From Palsa-1392 sp036493915 (GTDB taxonomy: Bacteria; Verrucomicrobiota; Verrucomicrobiia; Chthoniobacterales; UBA10450): DNA of 6,299 nucleotides. Location of the stretch: the NCBI GenBank assembly GCA_036493915.1, contig DASXPA010000114.1:1-6299 (forward strand), read 5' to 3'. Made by a program: the position numbers and the translations under genes. Positions 1 to 6,299 of this stretch are shown here, piece after piece. The notes beneath the pieces are model-generated. The model made no database searches. It was not told where the DNA came from and worked only from the letters and a program-made list of their open reading frames with translations. The stretch's first letter is position 1. Each line of letters opens with the position of its first letter.

Positions 1-308
1 GCGTCGCGAATTGCGCGGCACCTATCGCAGCGGTTGGCAAATGACCGCCATTGCAGTGATTCTGCTGGCGATCTGTCTGGGGCTGGCTTCCATTTTTACA
101 AGTGACCTGACGGAAGGACTGCGCCCGCTCACTCGCCAAACTTTCGAGTATGGCTTCGAAATCATCGGCTGGGTTTTGCTTTGGTATCCCATCGACGTGC
201 TGGCGTTCGCGCCGCTGGCGATTCGGGCGCGGATTACGGCTCTACAAGGCGCTCGCCTCGATGGATATTGTGATTCGCGCCGACCAAACTGTCGCTGACA
301 CTCAATGA
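1..308 (+). CDS. C-terminal part of a small membrane protein with an apparent frameshift near its end
   Basis: The gene enters from the left edge (first full codon at base 2) and reads without a stop into a hydrophobic segment (roughly bases 50-110, translating as AIAVILLAICLGLASIF). A second hydrophobic stretch, GFEIIGWVLLWYPIDVLAF, follows at about bases 154-212. In this frame the product ends at 298 in a poor-looking tail (GYCDSRRPNCR). One frame over, from base 240, the DNA reads LYKALASMDIVIRADQTVADTQ and stops at TGA 306-308, overlapping the nhaA ATG as ATGA. From memory, a family of small uncharacterised bacterial membrane proteins shows the same pattern: a 'GW.-W.P-' membrane segment, then a basic patch, then a '-LY--LA-M-V-IR' tail. 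I therefore take the second frame as the true C-terminus. One surplus base near 225-240 would explain the break, either a real mutation or a sequence error. The function is unknown, and the family match is a recollection rather than a search result. Confidence 0.6.
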
Positions 309-1669
309 GCGCACCTTCTCCGGACAAAAACGCGCCGCCGATAGAGCGGCTGTTGCGGCCAATCCAGGCATTCACGCGACTGGAAGCCGCGGGCGGCATC
401 CTGCTGATTGCCTGCACGATCGGCGCGCTGGCGTGGGCCAACTCGCCGTGGGCCGCGAGCTACTTTCACCTCTGGCATATCAACGTGACGTTTGGTTTTG
501 GCCGTGCGCGGATTTCCGAGGAACTGCACTTCTGGATCAACGACGGGTTGATGGCCGTGTTCTTCCTCCTTGTCGGCCTGGAGATTAAACGCGAGGCACT
601 CGTCGGCGAGCTGGCCTCGTTTCGAAAAGCCGCGCTCCCGATCGCGGCGGCGCTCGGCGGTCTTCTTTTTCCCGCCGTTTTTTACACGCTTCTCAATCGC
701 ACCGGTCCCGGCGCCGCGGGCTGGGGCATCCCGATGGCCACCGACATCGCGTTCGCGCTCGGCGTGCTCGCGTTGCTCGGCGACCGCGTGCCCGCGTCGC
801 TCAAGGTCTTCCTCGCCGCGCTCGCCATCGCCGACGACATTGGCGCGGTCCTCGTGATCGCGTTTTTTTACACCGCGCACATCTCGTGGATCAGTCTCGC
901 AGTCGCGGGCGCATTTTTCGTTGCCTTAATCGCGGTGAACCGCATCGGCGTGCGGCATCCGTTGATCTACGCCGTCCTCGGGATCGGGCTTTGGCTGGCG
1001 TTTCTCCAGTCGGGCATTCACGCGACGGTCGCGGGGGTGTTACTCGCGCTGACGATTCCCGCACGCCAGCGCATCGATGTTCGCGCATTCCTCGCGCGCA
1101 GCGAAAATGCACTCGACGAGATCCGCCGTGCGGAAGATGCGGGCGAGGTGGTCGAGGCGATCGCCGCGAAAGGTCACGCTATCGAGCGGCTGGTTTCAGA
1201 TTGCGAGCGGGTCGAGTCGCCGATGCTGCGCTTCGAGCACGCGCTCGTGCCGTGGAGCAAACACGTCATCATGCCGGTCTTTGCACTCTCAAATGCCGGT
1301 GTGGCGCTCGGCAGCGGTGTAACCAGCGCGCTGGTCCGCCCGATCAGTCTCGGTATTATCTGCGGCCTCATACTCGGCAAGCCCATCGGGATCGTGGCGT
1401 TCTCCTGGCTCAGCACGCGTAGCGGCGTGGCCTCATTGCCGACCGGCGTGAAATGGCGTCAAATCCTGGGCGTCGGGATGCTTGGCGGGATTGGTTTCAC
1501 GATGTCGCTTTTCGTTGCCAATCTTGCTTTCGGTGCGACGCCGACCCTGGAGATTGCAAAAGTGGGCATCCTCGCCGCCTCGCTCGTCTCGGGCATCGCC
1601 GGCGCGTGCGTCTTGGCGAGTGGAAGCATCAAGGGGAGCGGGAAAACGCCAGGCAAAAAAACTACGTGA
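305..1669 (+). CDS. nhaA: Na+/H+ antiporter NhaA
   Basis: This is an inner-membrane antiporter that exports Na+ (or Li+) in exchange for protons, serving pH and sodium homeostasis. The 454-residue product carries the NhaA hallmarks: FFLLVGLEIKREALVGEL at ~86-103, ATDIAFALGVLALLG at ~145-159, and ALAIADDIGAVLVIA at ~172-186. By comparison with E. coli NhaA, D147 corresponds to D133, the D177/D178 pair to the ion-binding D163/D164, and K359 (in LGKPIG) to K300. The C-terminal signature GMLGGIGFTMSLFVANLAF sits at ~391-409. The protein is longer than the 388-residue E. coli enzyme. About 45 extra residues lie in a charged stretch at ~255-315, between IHATVAGVLLALTIPAR and LEHALVPW-like sequence (here FEHALVPW); this long loop is also seen in other bacterial NhaA proteins. 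The ATG at 305 overlaps the preceding stop and has no clear Shine-Dalgarno sequence, which suggests translational coupling. The gene converges on aspT. Confidence 0.96.
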   Translation: MSAPSPDKNAPPIERLLRPIQAFTRLEAAGGILLIACTIGALAWANSPWAASYFHLWHINVTFGFGRARISEELHFWINDGLMAVFFLLVGLEIKREALVGELASFRKAALPIAAALGGLLFPAVFYTLLNRTGPGAAGWGIPMATDIAFALGVLALLGDRVPASLKVFLAALAIADDIGAVLVIAFFYTAHISWISLAVAGAFFVALIAVNRIGVRHPLIYAVLGIGLWLAFLQSGIHATVAGVLLALTIPARQRIDVRAFLARSENALDEIRRAEDAGEVVEAIAAKGHAIERLVSDCERVESPMLRFEHALVPWSKHVIMPVFALSNAGVALGSGVTSALVRPISLGIICGLILGKPIGIVAFSWLSTRSGVASLPTGVKWRQILGVGMLGGIGFTMSLFVANLAFGATPTLEIAKVGILAASLVSGIAGACVLASGSIKGSGKTPGKKTT

Positions 1670-1710
1670 TGACTTACGACATCGCAACGATCCCGGTCGC
1701 CTCGGAGGAT

Positions 1711-3393
1711 CTACGACATCATGGCAATTAAAACTGGCCCCCACGCCGTCAGCACGATGTTACCAATCGCATAGGGCACCGTATAACCGAGAGCCGGGAG
1801 GTCGCTTTGCGCCTCTTCCTGGATGGCGCGAAGCGCAGCGGTGATCGTTCCCGCGCCGGAACAAGCTCCGAGGACGATCACGGGATTCATCTTCAAGACA
1901 TAACGGCCGAACAAGATCGCGACTGTGTGCGGGAGAACCGCGATGATTAGGCCGACGAAGACCAGACTGATCCCCGACTTCTGGAGCCCCGAAAAGAAGC
2001 TGGGCCCTGCGGCGAGCCCCACGCAGGCCATGAAGACTGTCAGACCGACGGTATCGAAGATCCACATGGCCGACTCTGGGATCCGGCCAAATGTCGGGTG
2101 AACCGCGCGCAGCCAGCCGAAGACGAGACCCATGATCAGCGCGCCGCCACTGGCGGTGAGGGTGAGTGGCAGACCTGCGACTGTCACCGTGAGCAATCCC
2201 ACGAGGCCGCCGAGGACGATTCCCAAACCGACGAAGATCATATCCGTCATCACAGTCTTGCGATCGGCGTAGCCGAGGTTCTTCGCGGCCCGCTCGACGT
2301 CACCCGTAGCTCCGATCAGAGTCATGACATCGCCCCGCTCCACCAGCGTCGCGGGAGAGAACGGCATCGGCTCGCCAACTCTGGTCAGCTTCTTCAAGAA
2401 CACGCCCCGGGCGAACTCCATCGCGGCCATATCTACGATGCTTTTGTCGAGTAGAGACTTGTTTGTGATCACCACGTCGAGCATCTCGATCGGAAAATCC
2501 AGGAGTTCCTTGTCATGCACTTCGGCCCCGATCTCTGTCCCGCGGGCGGTGTGTAATTCGGACCGCGTCAGAATCGCGACGACGTCACCCTCGCGAATGA
2601 CTGTCGCCGGGTCGGGCTCGATGATCTTGCCTCCCCTGCGTATCCGTGAGATGAAAACGCGAGTCTGTTTGGGGCGCGCCTCCAATTCGGCTACACTTCG
2701 ATTGAGCAGATTCGGCTGCGTGACGCGGTAAGCCCGAACCGCCAGGGTTTGGTAGGCTGAGGGAGCCTCCACCTCTCCAGTGCCCGAGCGAGAGATTTTG
2801 GCCTGGAGTTTTCGGGCCTCCTCCTTCAGGTCGACGCGCATCAGCTTCGGACCCACATTGGGGAGAAACCAGACGATGAACGCCGTGCCAATGAGATAAG
2901 TGACGGCGTAGGCTACGGGTATGTTATTGATCAGGCTCGTTTTCTCCGCGGCTGTTATGCCGAGACGTCCAATGGCGTCGCTGGCCGTTCCGATCACGGT
3001 CGATTCCGTGAATGCGCCGGCAAGGAGACCGGCTGCCGTGCCGATATCGTAGCGGAGGAGTTTCGCAGCGGTAAACGCGCCGAGCAGGCAGGTGACGCAA
3101 AGGACGAGCGTGATAGCAAGCTGCGGCAACGCGTCTTTCTTAAGCGCGCGGAAGAACTGGGGTCCAACCTTATAGCCGGTGGTGAAGAGAAAGAGATCAA
3201 AAAAAACATACTTCACCACGGGCGGCACCTGGATGTTGAGTTGACCAATCGCGACTCCCGCGAGAAGCGTGCCGACGGTGATGCCCAGGCTGAACGTCCC
3301 GATCTTAAGGCGGCCGATCAAGAAGCCGATCGCCAGGGTTAAGAAGACTGCGAGTTCCTGATGTTCCCGAAGAGCGTGAGTGAGATAATTCAT
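1711..3393 (-). CDS. aspT: Aspartate:alanine exchanger AspT
   Basis: This is an inner-membrane exchanger of the aspartate:alanine exchanger family (TC 2.A.81, AspT/YidE/YbjL). AspT proteins swap external aspartate for internal alanine, and the exchange is electrogenic. The 560-residue length fits the family (the Tetragenococcus protein is about 540). Domain order is: a first membrane half at ~1-180, a soluble part with two RCK_C/TrkA-C-like domains at ~211-290 and ~300-373, and a second membrane half at ~383-558. The halves carry matching internal-repeat motifs: GAFTESTVIGTASDAIGRLG at ~126-145 and GACSGAGTITAALRAI at ~509-524. The segment LFLFTTGYKVGPQFFRAL at ~67-84 is typical of this exchanger; K75 lies near where AspT is reported to use an essential arginine. 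Substrate choice is supported chiefly by the aspartate decarboxylase gene two positions upstream, since YidE/YbjL-like relatives have other or unknown substrates. It starts at ATG 3393, 33 bases after the porin stop, with only a weak, distant AGGG. Confidence 0.9.
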   Translation of the reverse strand: MNYLTHALREHQELAVFLTLAIGFLIGRLKIGTFSLGITVGTLLAGVAIGQLNIQVPPVVKYVFFDLFLFTTGYKVGPQFFRALKKDALPQLAITLVLCVTCLLGAFTAAKLLRYDIGTAAGLLAGAFTESTVIGTASDAIGRLGITAAEKTSLINNIPVAYAVTYLIGTAFIVWFLPNVGPKLMRVDLKEEARKLQAKISRSGTGEVEAPSAYQTLAVRAYRVTQPNLLNRSVAELEARPKQTRVFISRIRRGGKIIEPDPATVIREGDVVAILTRSELHTARGTEIGAEVHDKELLDFPIEMLDVVITNKSLLDKSIVDMAAMEFARGVFLKKLTRVGEPMPFSPATLVERGDVMTLIGATGDVERAAKNLGYADRKTVMTDMIFVGLGIVLGGLVGLLTVTVAGLPLTLTASGGALIMGLVFGWLRAVHPTFGRIPESAMWIFDTVGLTVFMACVGLAAGPSFFSGLQKSGISLVFVGLIIAVLPHTVAILFGRYVLKMNPVIVLGACSGAGTITAALRAIQEEAQSDLPALGYTVPYAIGNIVLTAWGPVLIAMMS

Positions 3394-3410
3394 GGTCGCA
3401 CAGTCGCCCT

Positions 3411-3423
3411 CGTCACGGTGACG
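3411..3423. repeat. 13-base perfect inverted repeat in the porin-aspT gap
   Basis: CGTCAC and GTGACG form a perfect 6-base inverted repeat around a single central base. It lies just past the porin stop codon and 18 bases before the aspT start. With a one-base centre it cannot form a normal RNA hairpin unless inner pairs open, and no U-run follows, so it is not a convincing terminator. It could be a DNA-binding site or chance. The palindrome itself is certain; a function is not. Confidence 0.4.
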
Positions 3424-3426
3424 GTC

Positions 3427-4911
3427 CTAGAACTTGATCTCGTAGTTACAAATCGCGCGGAAGTCGGTAAGATTATCGACATTTCCCCCAAACTGCTGGA
3501 CGACTGCATATCGCAAACGCAGCGACAGACCCTTCAAAAGGCCCTTTGTCGGCCCCCACTGTACATTGGCGTCGAATTCGTTCTGTCTAAACTGGGTCGG
3601 TGAATCCGGGTTGGTCCCGAATACCGCCAAGCCATAAGCGCTCAGCCCGTCCACCCACGGAAAATCGTAGCCAGCCCGAAGAAGAAATGCAGTCTCGCCG
3701 GCTCGATTGAAGTCTTGAACCTGAACACTGGTGTAACCGGGATAACCGCTCCAGGGGTTCCGTAGGTTCGCATTTCCCCAAGCGTGAGTAAAGCCCGCAG
3801 TGAAGAGCGCTTTCTCCACCGGTAGATCTAGTTTCAAGCCGACTTGATGGCCAGAGAAACTGTTACCATCAAGGAGGTTCTCTCCCACACTACCCTCGTC
3901 CGTGTACTGGGCAGAAAGTTTCAGAGCCAGCTCATCGCTAACCGGGATTTGGTAGCCGGTTTGGGCATAAGCGATGTTGATGACATCGGCGCAGTAGTAT
4001 TCGATCGCGCCAATTGAGAATTTTCCTTTCTCATATTGAGCGCCGCCGGCCCAGACGCCCCGTTCGGCGTTGGCGCCCGCGTCTTCTCCCAGCGAAACAA
4101 ACTGATTCTCATTTCGTTCTTTGATTTGGTAGAAGTAACCCAGTCCGTACTTTACAGCCGCGACCTCCGGCGCCGGAGTCGGGGACGGGACTGCAACGGA
4201 CTTGTCGTCTTTGCTCGGGCCTAGCCCATCCGAAGGGGCGGCATCAGCGTCGCTGCTACTGTCGCCAAACTCGTAGCGACCCTGCAAAACAACCGCCTCA
4301 AAGGTATTTGGCAACATGCGATTGTCGTTCCGACTGATAAACGGCGTGTCGAAGCCCCTTGCTCCGACAGTAACGCCGATATCTTTCACTATCCGGATAT
4401 TAACGTAGAACTCGCCGAGAACCGTGAACCCGTTCTGTCCTTCCTCCAGCAGGCTGGTTCCATCCCTGTCGTCAGCCGCATAAACCGGGGTTGTGGTGTA
4501 AACCGTGGCGCCGAACGCGATATGGTCGAGAAAGTATCCTGTCCTCAATCCCGCCCATCCGCCGAAGGCCACCGCCTGTTTCTCTGCGCCAGTGAAATCG
4601 CTGCGATCGAAGTAAAAGGTTCGGAGGTTGACAAAGAACTGCGTGTCTTCAAGGGCATGCCGACGCGTTGTCAACTGGAATTGGTGCCAGTCAAACGACT
4701 GATCGAGGTTCGGCTTGCCTTGCTCAACGGATGTCAGCGCGCTGTTCGGCGTAGGGACTCGTTCGACGGCGCCTATGCTATCCCCGTCTGCGTTTACGCT
4801 CGTCTCCACCGCAACTGGTTGCTGACCGAGGGCCGAATCGGTGCCGCTCAGTATGACGACCAAAGCCGCCACGGCACGCCCGCATTCGCCAAGAGAAATT
4901 CTTCTCCTCAT
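3427..4911 (-). CDS. OprD-family outer-membrane porin
   Basis: This is a predicted outer-membrane beta-barrel channel for small solutes. OprD-family porins pass amino acids and other small organic compounds. From ATG 4911 the product has 494 residues. It begins with a signal peptide: an MRRR n-region, a hydrophobic AVAALVVIL core, and likely cleavage after SALG at about residue 29. OprD-like landmarks follow in order: FQLTTRRHALEDTQFFVNLRTF at ~78-99 (first strands), then GTSLLEEGQNGFTVLGEFYV at ~151-170, GFDTPFISRNDNRMLPNTFEA at ~186-206, GYFYQIKERNENQFVSLGEDAG at ~258-279, and GLSLRLRYAV with DFRAICNYEIKF at the end. The last residue is phenylalanine, as expected for BAM-dependent insertion. 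A Ser/Asp/Ala/Pro-rich stretch at ~216-250 looks like an extra loop. Its place between aspD and aspT suggests aspartate and/or alanine as solutes, but this is inference. A GTG directly before the ATG (4914-4912) is an alternative start adding one residue. Confidence 0.87.
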   Translation of the reverse strand: MRRRISLGECGRAVAALVVILSGTDSALGQQPVAVETSVNADGDSIGAVERVPTPNSALTSVEQGKPNLDQSFDWHQFQLTTRRHALEDTQFFVNLRTFYFDRSDFTGAEKQAVAFGGWAGLRTGYFLDHIAFGATVYTTTPVYAADDRDGTSLLEEGQNGFTVLGEFYVNIRIVKDIGVTVGARGFDTPFISRNDNRMLPNTFEAVVLQGRYEFGDSSSDADAAPSDGLGPSKDDKSVAVPSPTPAPEVAAVKYGLGYFYQIKERNENQFVSLGEDAGANAERGVWAGGAQYEKGKFSIGAIEYYCADVINIAYAQTGYQIPVSDELALKLSAQYTDEGSVGENLLDGNSFSGHQVGLKLDLPVEKALFTAGFTHAWGNANLRNPWSGYPGYTSVQVQDFNRAGETAFLLRAGYDFPWVDGLSAYGLAVFGTNPDSPTQFRQNEFDANVQWGPTKGLLKGLSLRLRYAVVQQFGGNVDNLTDFRAICNYEIKF

Positions 4912-4916
4912 CACTG

Positions 4917-4923
4917 CTTTCCT
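4917..4923 (-). promoter_or_regulatory. Shine-Dalgarno sequence of the porin gene
   Basis: On the - strand, AGGAAAG precedes the tandem GTG-ATG. From AGGA there are 8 bases to the ATG at 4911 and 5 to the GTG at 4914. The 8-base spacing is closer to optimal, so the ATG is preferred. It is the clearest ribosome-binding site among the starts visible in the window. Confidence 0.6.
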
Positions 4924-4939
4924 AGTCTTAAAGCTAGTG

Positions 4940-4955
4940 TGTTATCCCAATAACA
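4940..4955 (-). repeat. Small stem-loop in the aspD-porin gap
   Basis: TGTTAT and ATAACA form a perfect 6-base inverted repeat around a four-base centre (TGGG on the transcribed strand), with a possible further G-T pair. It sits about midway in the 63-base gap between the aspD stop and the porin start. The stem is A/T-rich and has no following U-run, so it does not look like a terminator. It could be a processing or stability element, an operator half-site pair, or chance. Confidence 0.4.
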
Positions 4956-4974
4956 TTATCGCCAGGGTGATCGA

Positions 4975-6299
4975 CTACCTTTTTGAGCGGGGCACTTTCT
5001 TTTTAGCTCCGTTGCCATTCTTCGCTAAGTCAGCCTCATAACGCTCGCGGTAGCCGCGCGCGATCGCGCGGGCTGCGCGGCCGATATCGTCGTAGACGTG
5101 ATTCTCCAGGTTGGCGAACGAGATGCGCACCGACCAGTCCGGTGCGGCAAAGCCGCCCCCATTGAGCAGGACGATGCCATACTCCTGGGCCAGCCGGAAG
5201 ACGATATCGAGCGGATGCACGTTCTTCTTCATCCACTTGACGATATCCTCGCCCACGTACTTGCGAGCGAAGAACTCGAAGTCGAGCAGACCATAGTAAT
5301 AGTCGAAGTACTCGTTAGGTCCAAGTTTTATGTCCAGTCCCTCGACCGCCGCGGCGAACCGTTTCTTGCAGATGCCGAGACAGGCCTTCTGATAAGCCTT
5401 TTTGGTGTCCATCAGCTCGTAGAGCGAGAACATTGTCATCATGACCTGCTGCGGAAGCGACAAACCCGCCGTATGATTCAGCGCGACGTCGCGGCTGTCC
5501 GCCACGATGCGATCAATAAACGCGAGCTTGCGCGGCTCGAGGGTGAGCGTGCCGTAGCGCTTATCCAATAGCTTCTTTATCTTGTCGGGATGCTTGTCGA
5601 TTATTTCGTCGAAGATATTGTCCTCGTGGATCGCGATGGTCCCCAGGCGCCAGCCGGTGCATCCGAAGTATTTGCTGTAGGAATAAACGCCGAGGGTGTT
5701 CCTCGGGAACTCACCCATGAGCGAGCGGAAGCCCGGCACGAAAGTGCCATAGACGTCGTCTGTCAGCAGGATGAGATCGGGCCGCTTCTTGAGGACGTCG
5801 CCGATGAGCTTGATCGTCTCGGCTGAAAGTGCGACCGCGAATGGATTGCCAGGGTTGACGATGAAGAAAGCCTTGATTTTCGGATCGAGGAGCTTCTTGA
5901 TCTCTTCCGCCGGATACTGGAATTGGTTCTCCTGCTTGGCGTGTATTTCGACGAAGTGAAGATCGTAGTCCTCGAGGTGCGCCATCTCGAGGTACGGAGT
6001 AAAGATCGGCACGCCGAGCGCGATCGTGTCGCCAGGATTAAGTATCCGGTTGCTCTTAAGCGACTTGAAGGTGTAACACATCGCTGCGGTGCCACCTTCA
6101 ACCGCGTAGATCTTGAACGTGCCTTTGGGCCGCGGGTCTCCGCACATCGCCCACTGCAGGTATTCGTGGACGATCTGTTCGTTGTGCACCAGCATGCGGT
6201 CCGGCACGGGGTAGTGGTCACCGATGATGGAATCCACCAGCTCGTGCACGAACTTGTCGGGGTCGAATGCGAATTTCTTCACGGCCCACGGCACCATTC
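4975..6299 (-). CDS. aspD: Aspartate 4-decarboxylase (PLP-dependent), N-terminus beyond the window
   Basis: This cytoplasmic fold-type I PLP enzyme converts L-aspartate to L-alanine and CO2 (EC 4.1.1.12). Family members (AspD/AsdA) also have aspartate aminotransferase activity. About 440 residues are visible. Full-length enzymes run to roughly 530-545, so around 100 N-terminal residues lie past the right edge and the Met at 6297 is probably internal. By analogy with aspartate aminotransferase, counting from that Met, visible residues are: the phosphate-binding loop GGTAAM at 68-73, N151 in VNPGNP, D180 and Y183 in LTDDVYG, Schiff-base lysine K209 in SYSKYFGCTGWRLG, R217 in the same motif, and substrate-carboxylate arginine R391 in WSVRISF. 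The SKYFGCTGWRLG block and the YPVPDRML segment are typical of the decarboxylase branch rather than ordinary aminotransferases. The C-terminus carries a short basic tail (KNGNGAKKKVPRSKR). The stop is followed after 63 bases by the porin gene and then aspT, supporting the decarboxylase assignment. Confidence 0.92.
   Translation of the reverse strand, partial: MVPWAVKKFAFDPDKFVHELVDSIIGDHYPVPDRMLVHNEQIVHEYLQWAMCGDPRPKGTFKIYAVEGGTAAMCYTFKSLKSNRILNPGDTIALGVPIFTPYLEMAHLEDYDLHFVEIHAKQENQFQYPAEEIKKLLDPKIKAFFIVNPGNPFAVALSAETIKLIGDVLKKRPDLILLTDDVYGTFVPGFRSLMGEFPRNTLGVYSYSKYFGCTGWRLGTIAIHEDNIFDEIIDKHPDKIKKLLDKRYGTLTLEPRKLAFIDRIVADSRDVALNHTAGLSLPQQVMMTMFSLYELMDTKKAYQKACLGICKKRFAAAVEGLDIKLGPNEYFDYYYGLLDFEFFARKYVGEDIVKWMKKNVHPLDIVFRLAQEYGIVLLNGGGFAAPDWSVRISFANLENHVYDDIGRAARAIARGYRERYEADLAKNGNGAKKKVPRSKR

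Larger units (their letters stand above)
1711..6299 (-). other. Probable aspD - porin - aspT operon (left part complete, promoter outside window)
   Basis: Three genes lie in one direction with gaps of 63 and 33 bases and no convincing terminator between them. Enzyme and exchanger form a known pair: aspD and aspT are adjacent in the asp operon of Tetragenococcus halophilus. Exchange of aspartate for alanine, plus proton-consuming decarboxylation inside, yields proton-motive force and alkalinises the cytoplasm. The porin between them is predicted to supply the outer-membrane step. Any regulator or promoter lies upstream of 6299 and is not visible. Confidence 0.75.

Noticed and set aside
302..880. 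Long open frame on the - strand opposite nhaA (192 codons)
   Set aside because: It lies wholly antisense to a clear nhaA gene, is dominated by Arg, Glu, Ala and Asp as expected for a GC-rich shadow frame, and shows no recognisable domain or ribosome-binding site.
886..1422. 178-codon open frame inside nhaA on the same strand
   Set aside because: It is an arginine-rich out-of-frame reading of a conserved antiporter gene and resembles no protein family.
1689..1711. GATCC...GGATC inverted repeat as a terminator between nhaA and aspT
   Set aside because: The stem is only 5 bases with a 13-base loop, overlaps the aspT stop codon, and has no T-run on either side.
1711..3393. Potassium-uptake (Trk/Ktr-type) interpretation because of the TrkA-C-like domains
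   Set aside because: The two RCK_C-like domains sit between two duplicated membrane halves, which is the AspT/YidE architecture. The aspartate decarboxylase neighbour also favours aspartate:alanine exchange.
4912..4914. GTG as the porin start codon
   Set aside because: The next codon is ATG with better spacing (8 bases) from AGGA, so ATG 4911 is preferred. The difference is one residue.
4522..4953. 143-codon + strand frame opposite the porin N-terminal region
   Set aside because: It is antisense to a well-supported porin gene, including its signal peptide, with no family resemblance.
5098..5571. 157-codon + strand frame opposite aspD
   Set aside because: It is antisense to conserved catalytic and structural parts of the decarboxylase. 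Its fairly normal composition reflects the reverse reading of the coding frame.
4975..6299. Ordinary aspartate aminotransferase
   Set aside because: The SKYFGCTGWRLG block, the estimated full length above 500 residues and linkage to aspT point to the 4-decarboxylase branch.

Overview
The window looks like chromosomal DNA from a GC-rich Gram-negative bacterium. The Gram-negative call rests on an OprD-type outer-membrane porin with a signal peptide and a C-terminal phenylalanine. The phylum cannot be fixed from the sequence alone. No phage, insertion sequence, CRISPR, tRNA or rRNA feature was seen.

Layout. On the + strand, bases 1-308 hold the 3' end of a small membrane-protein gene of unnamed family. 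Its last ~23 codons are readable only after a one-base frame change near base 239, and its stop overlaps the start of the next gene (ATGA). Bases 305-1669 encode an NhaA-type Na+/H+ antiporter with its aspartate pair and transport lysine intact. After a 41-base gap, three genes run on the - strand, so they converge on nhaA. In transcription order they are a PLP-dependent aspartate 4-decarboxylase (aspD, 6299-4975, N-terminus beyond the window), an OprD-family porin (4911-3427) and an aspartate:alanine exchanger (aspT, 3393-1711). The gaps are 63 and 33 bases, consistent with one operon whose promoter lies outside the window.

How the genes fit together. AspD and AspT are the two halves of a known decarboxylative energy cycle. 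AspT imports aspartate in exchange for alanine, and AspD converts aspartate to alanine and CO2, consuming a cytoplasmic proton. The net result is a proton-motive force and pH relief. The unusual point here is the porin gene between enzyme and exchanger. By inference it provides an outer-membrane route for aspartate and/or alanine, giving a three-part pathway across the whole Gram-negative envelope. The neighbouring NhaA would exploit or balance the same ion gradients, but its convergent orientation means the link is physical proximity rather than shared transcription.
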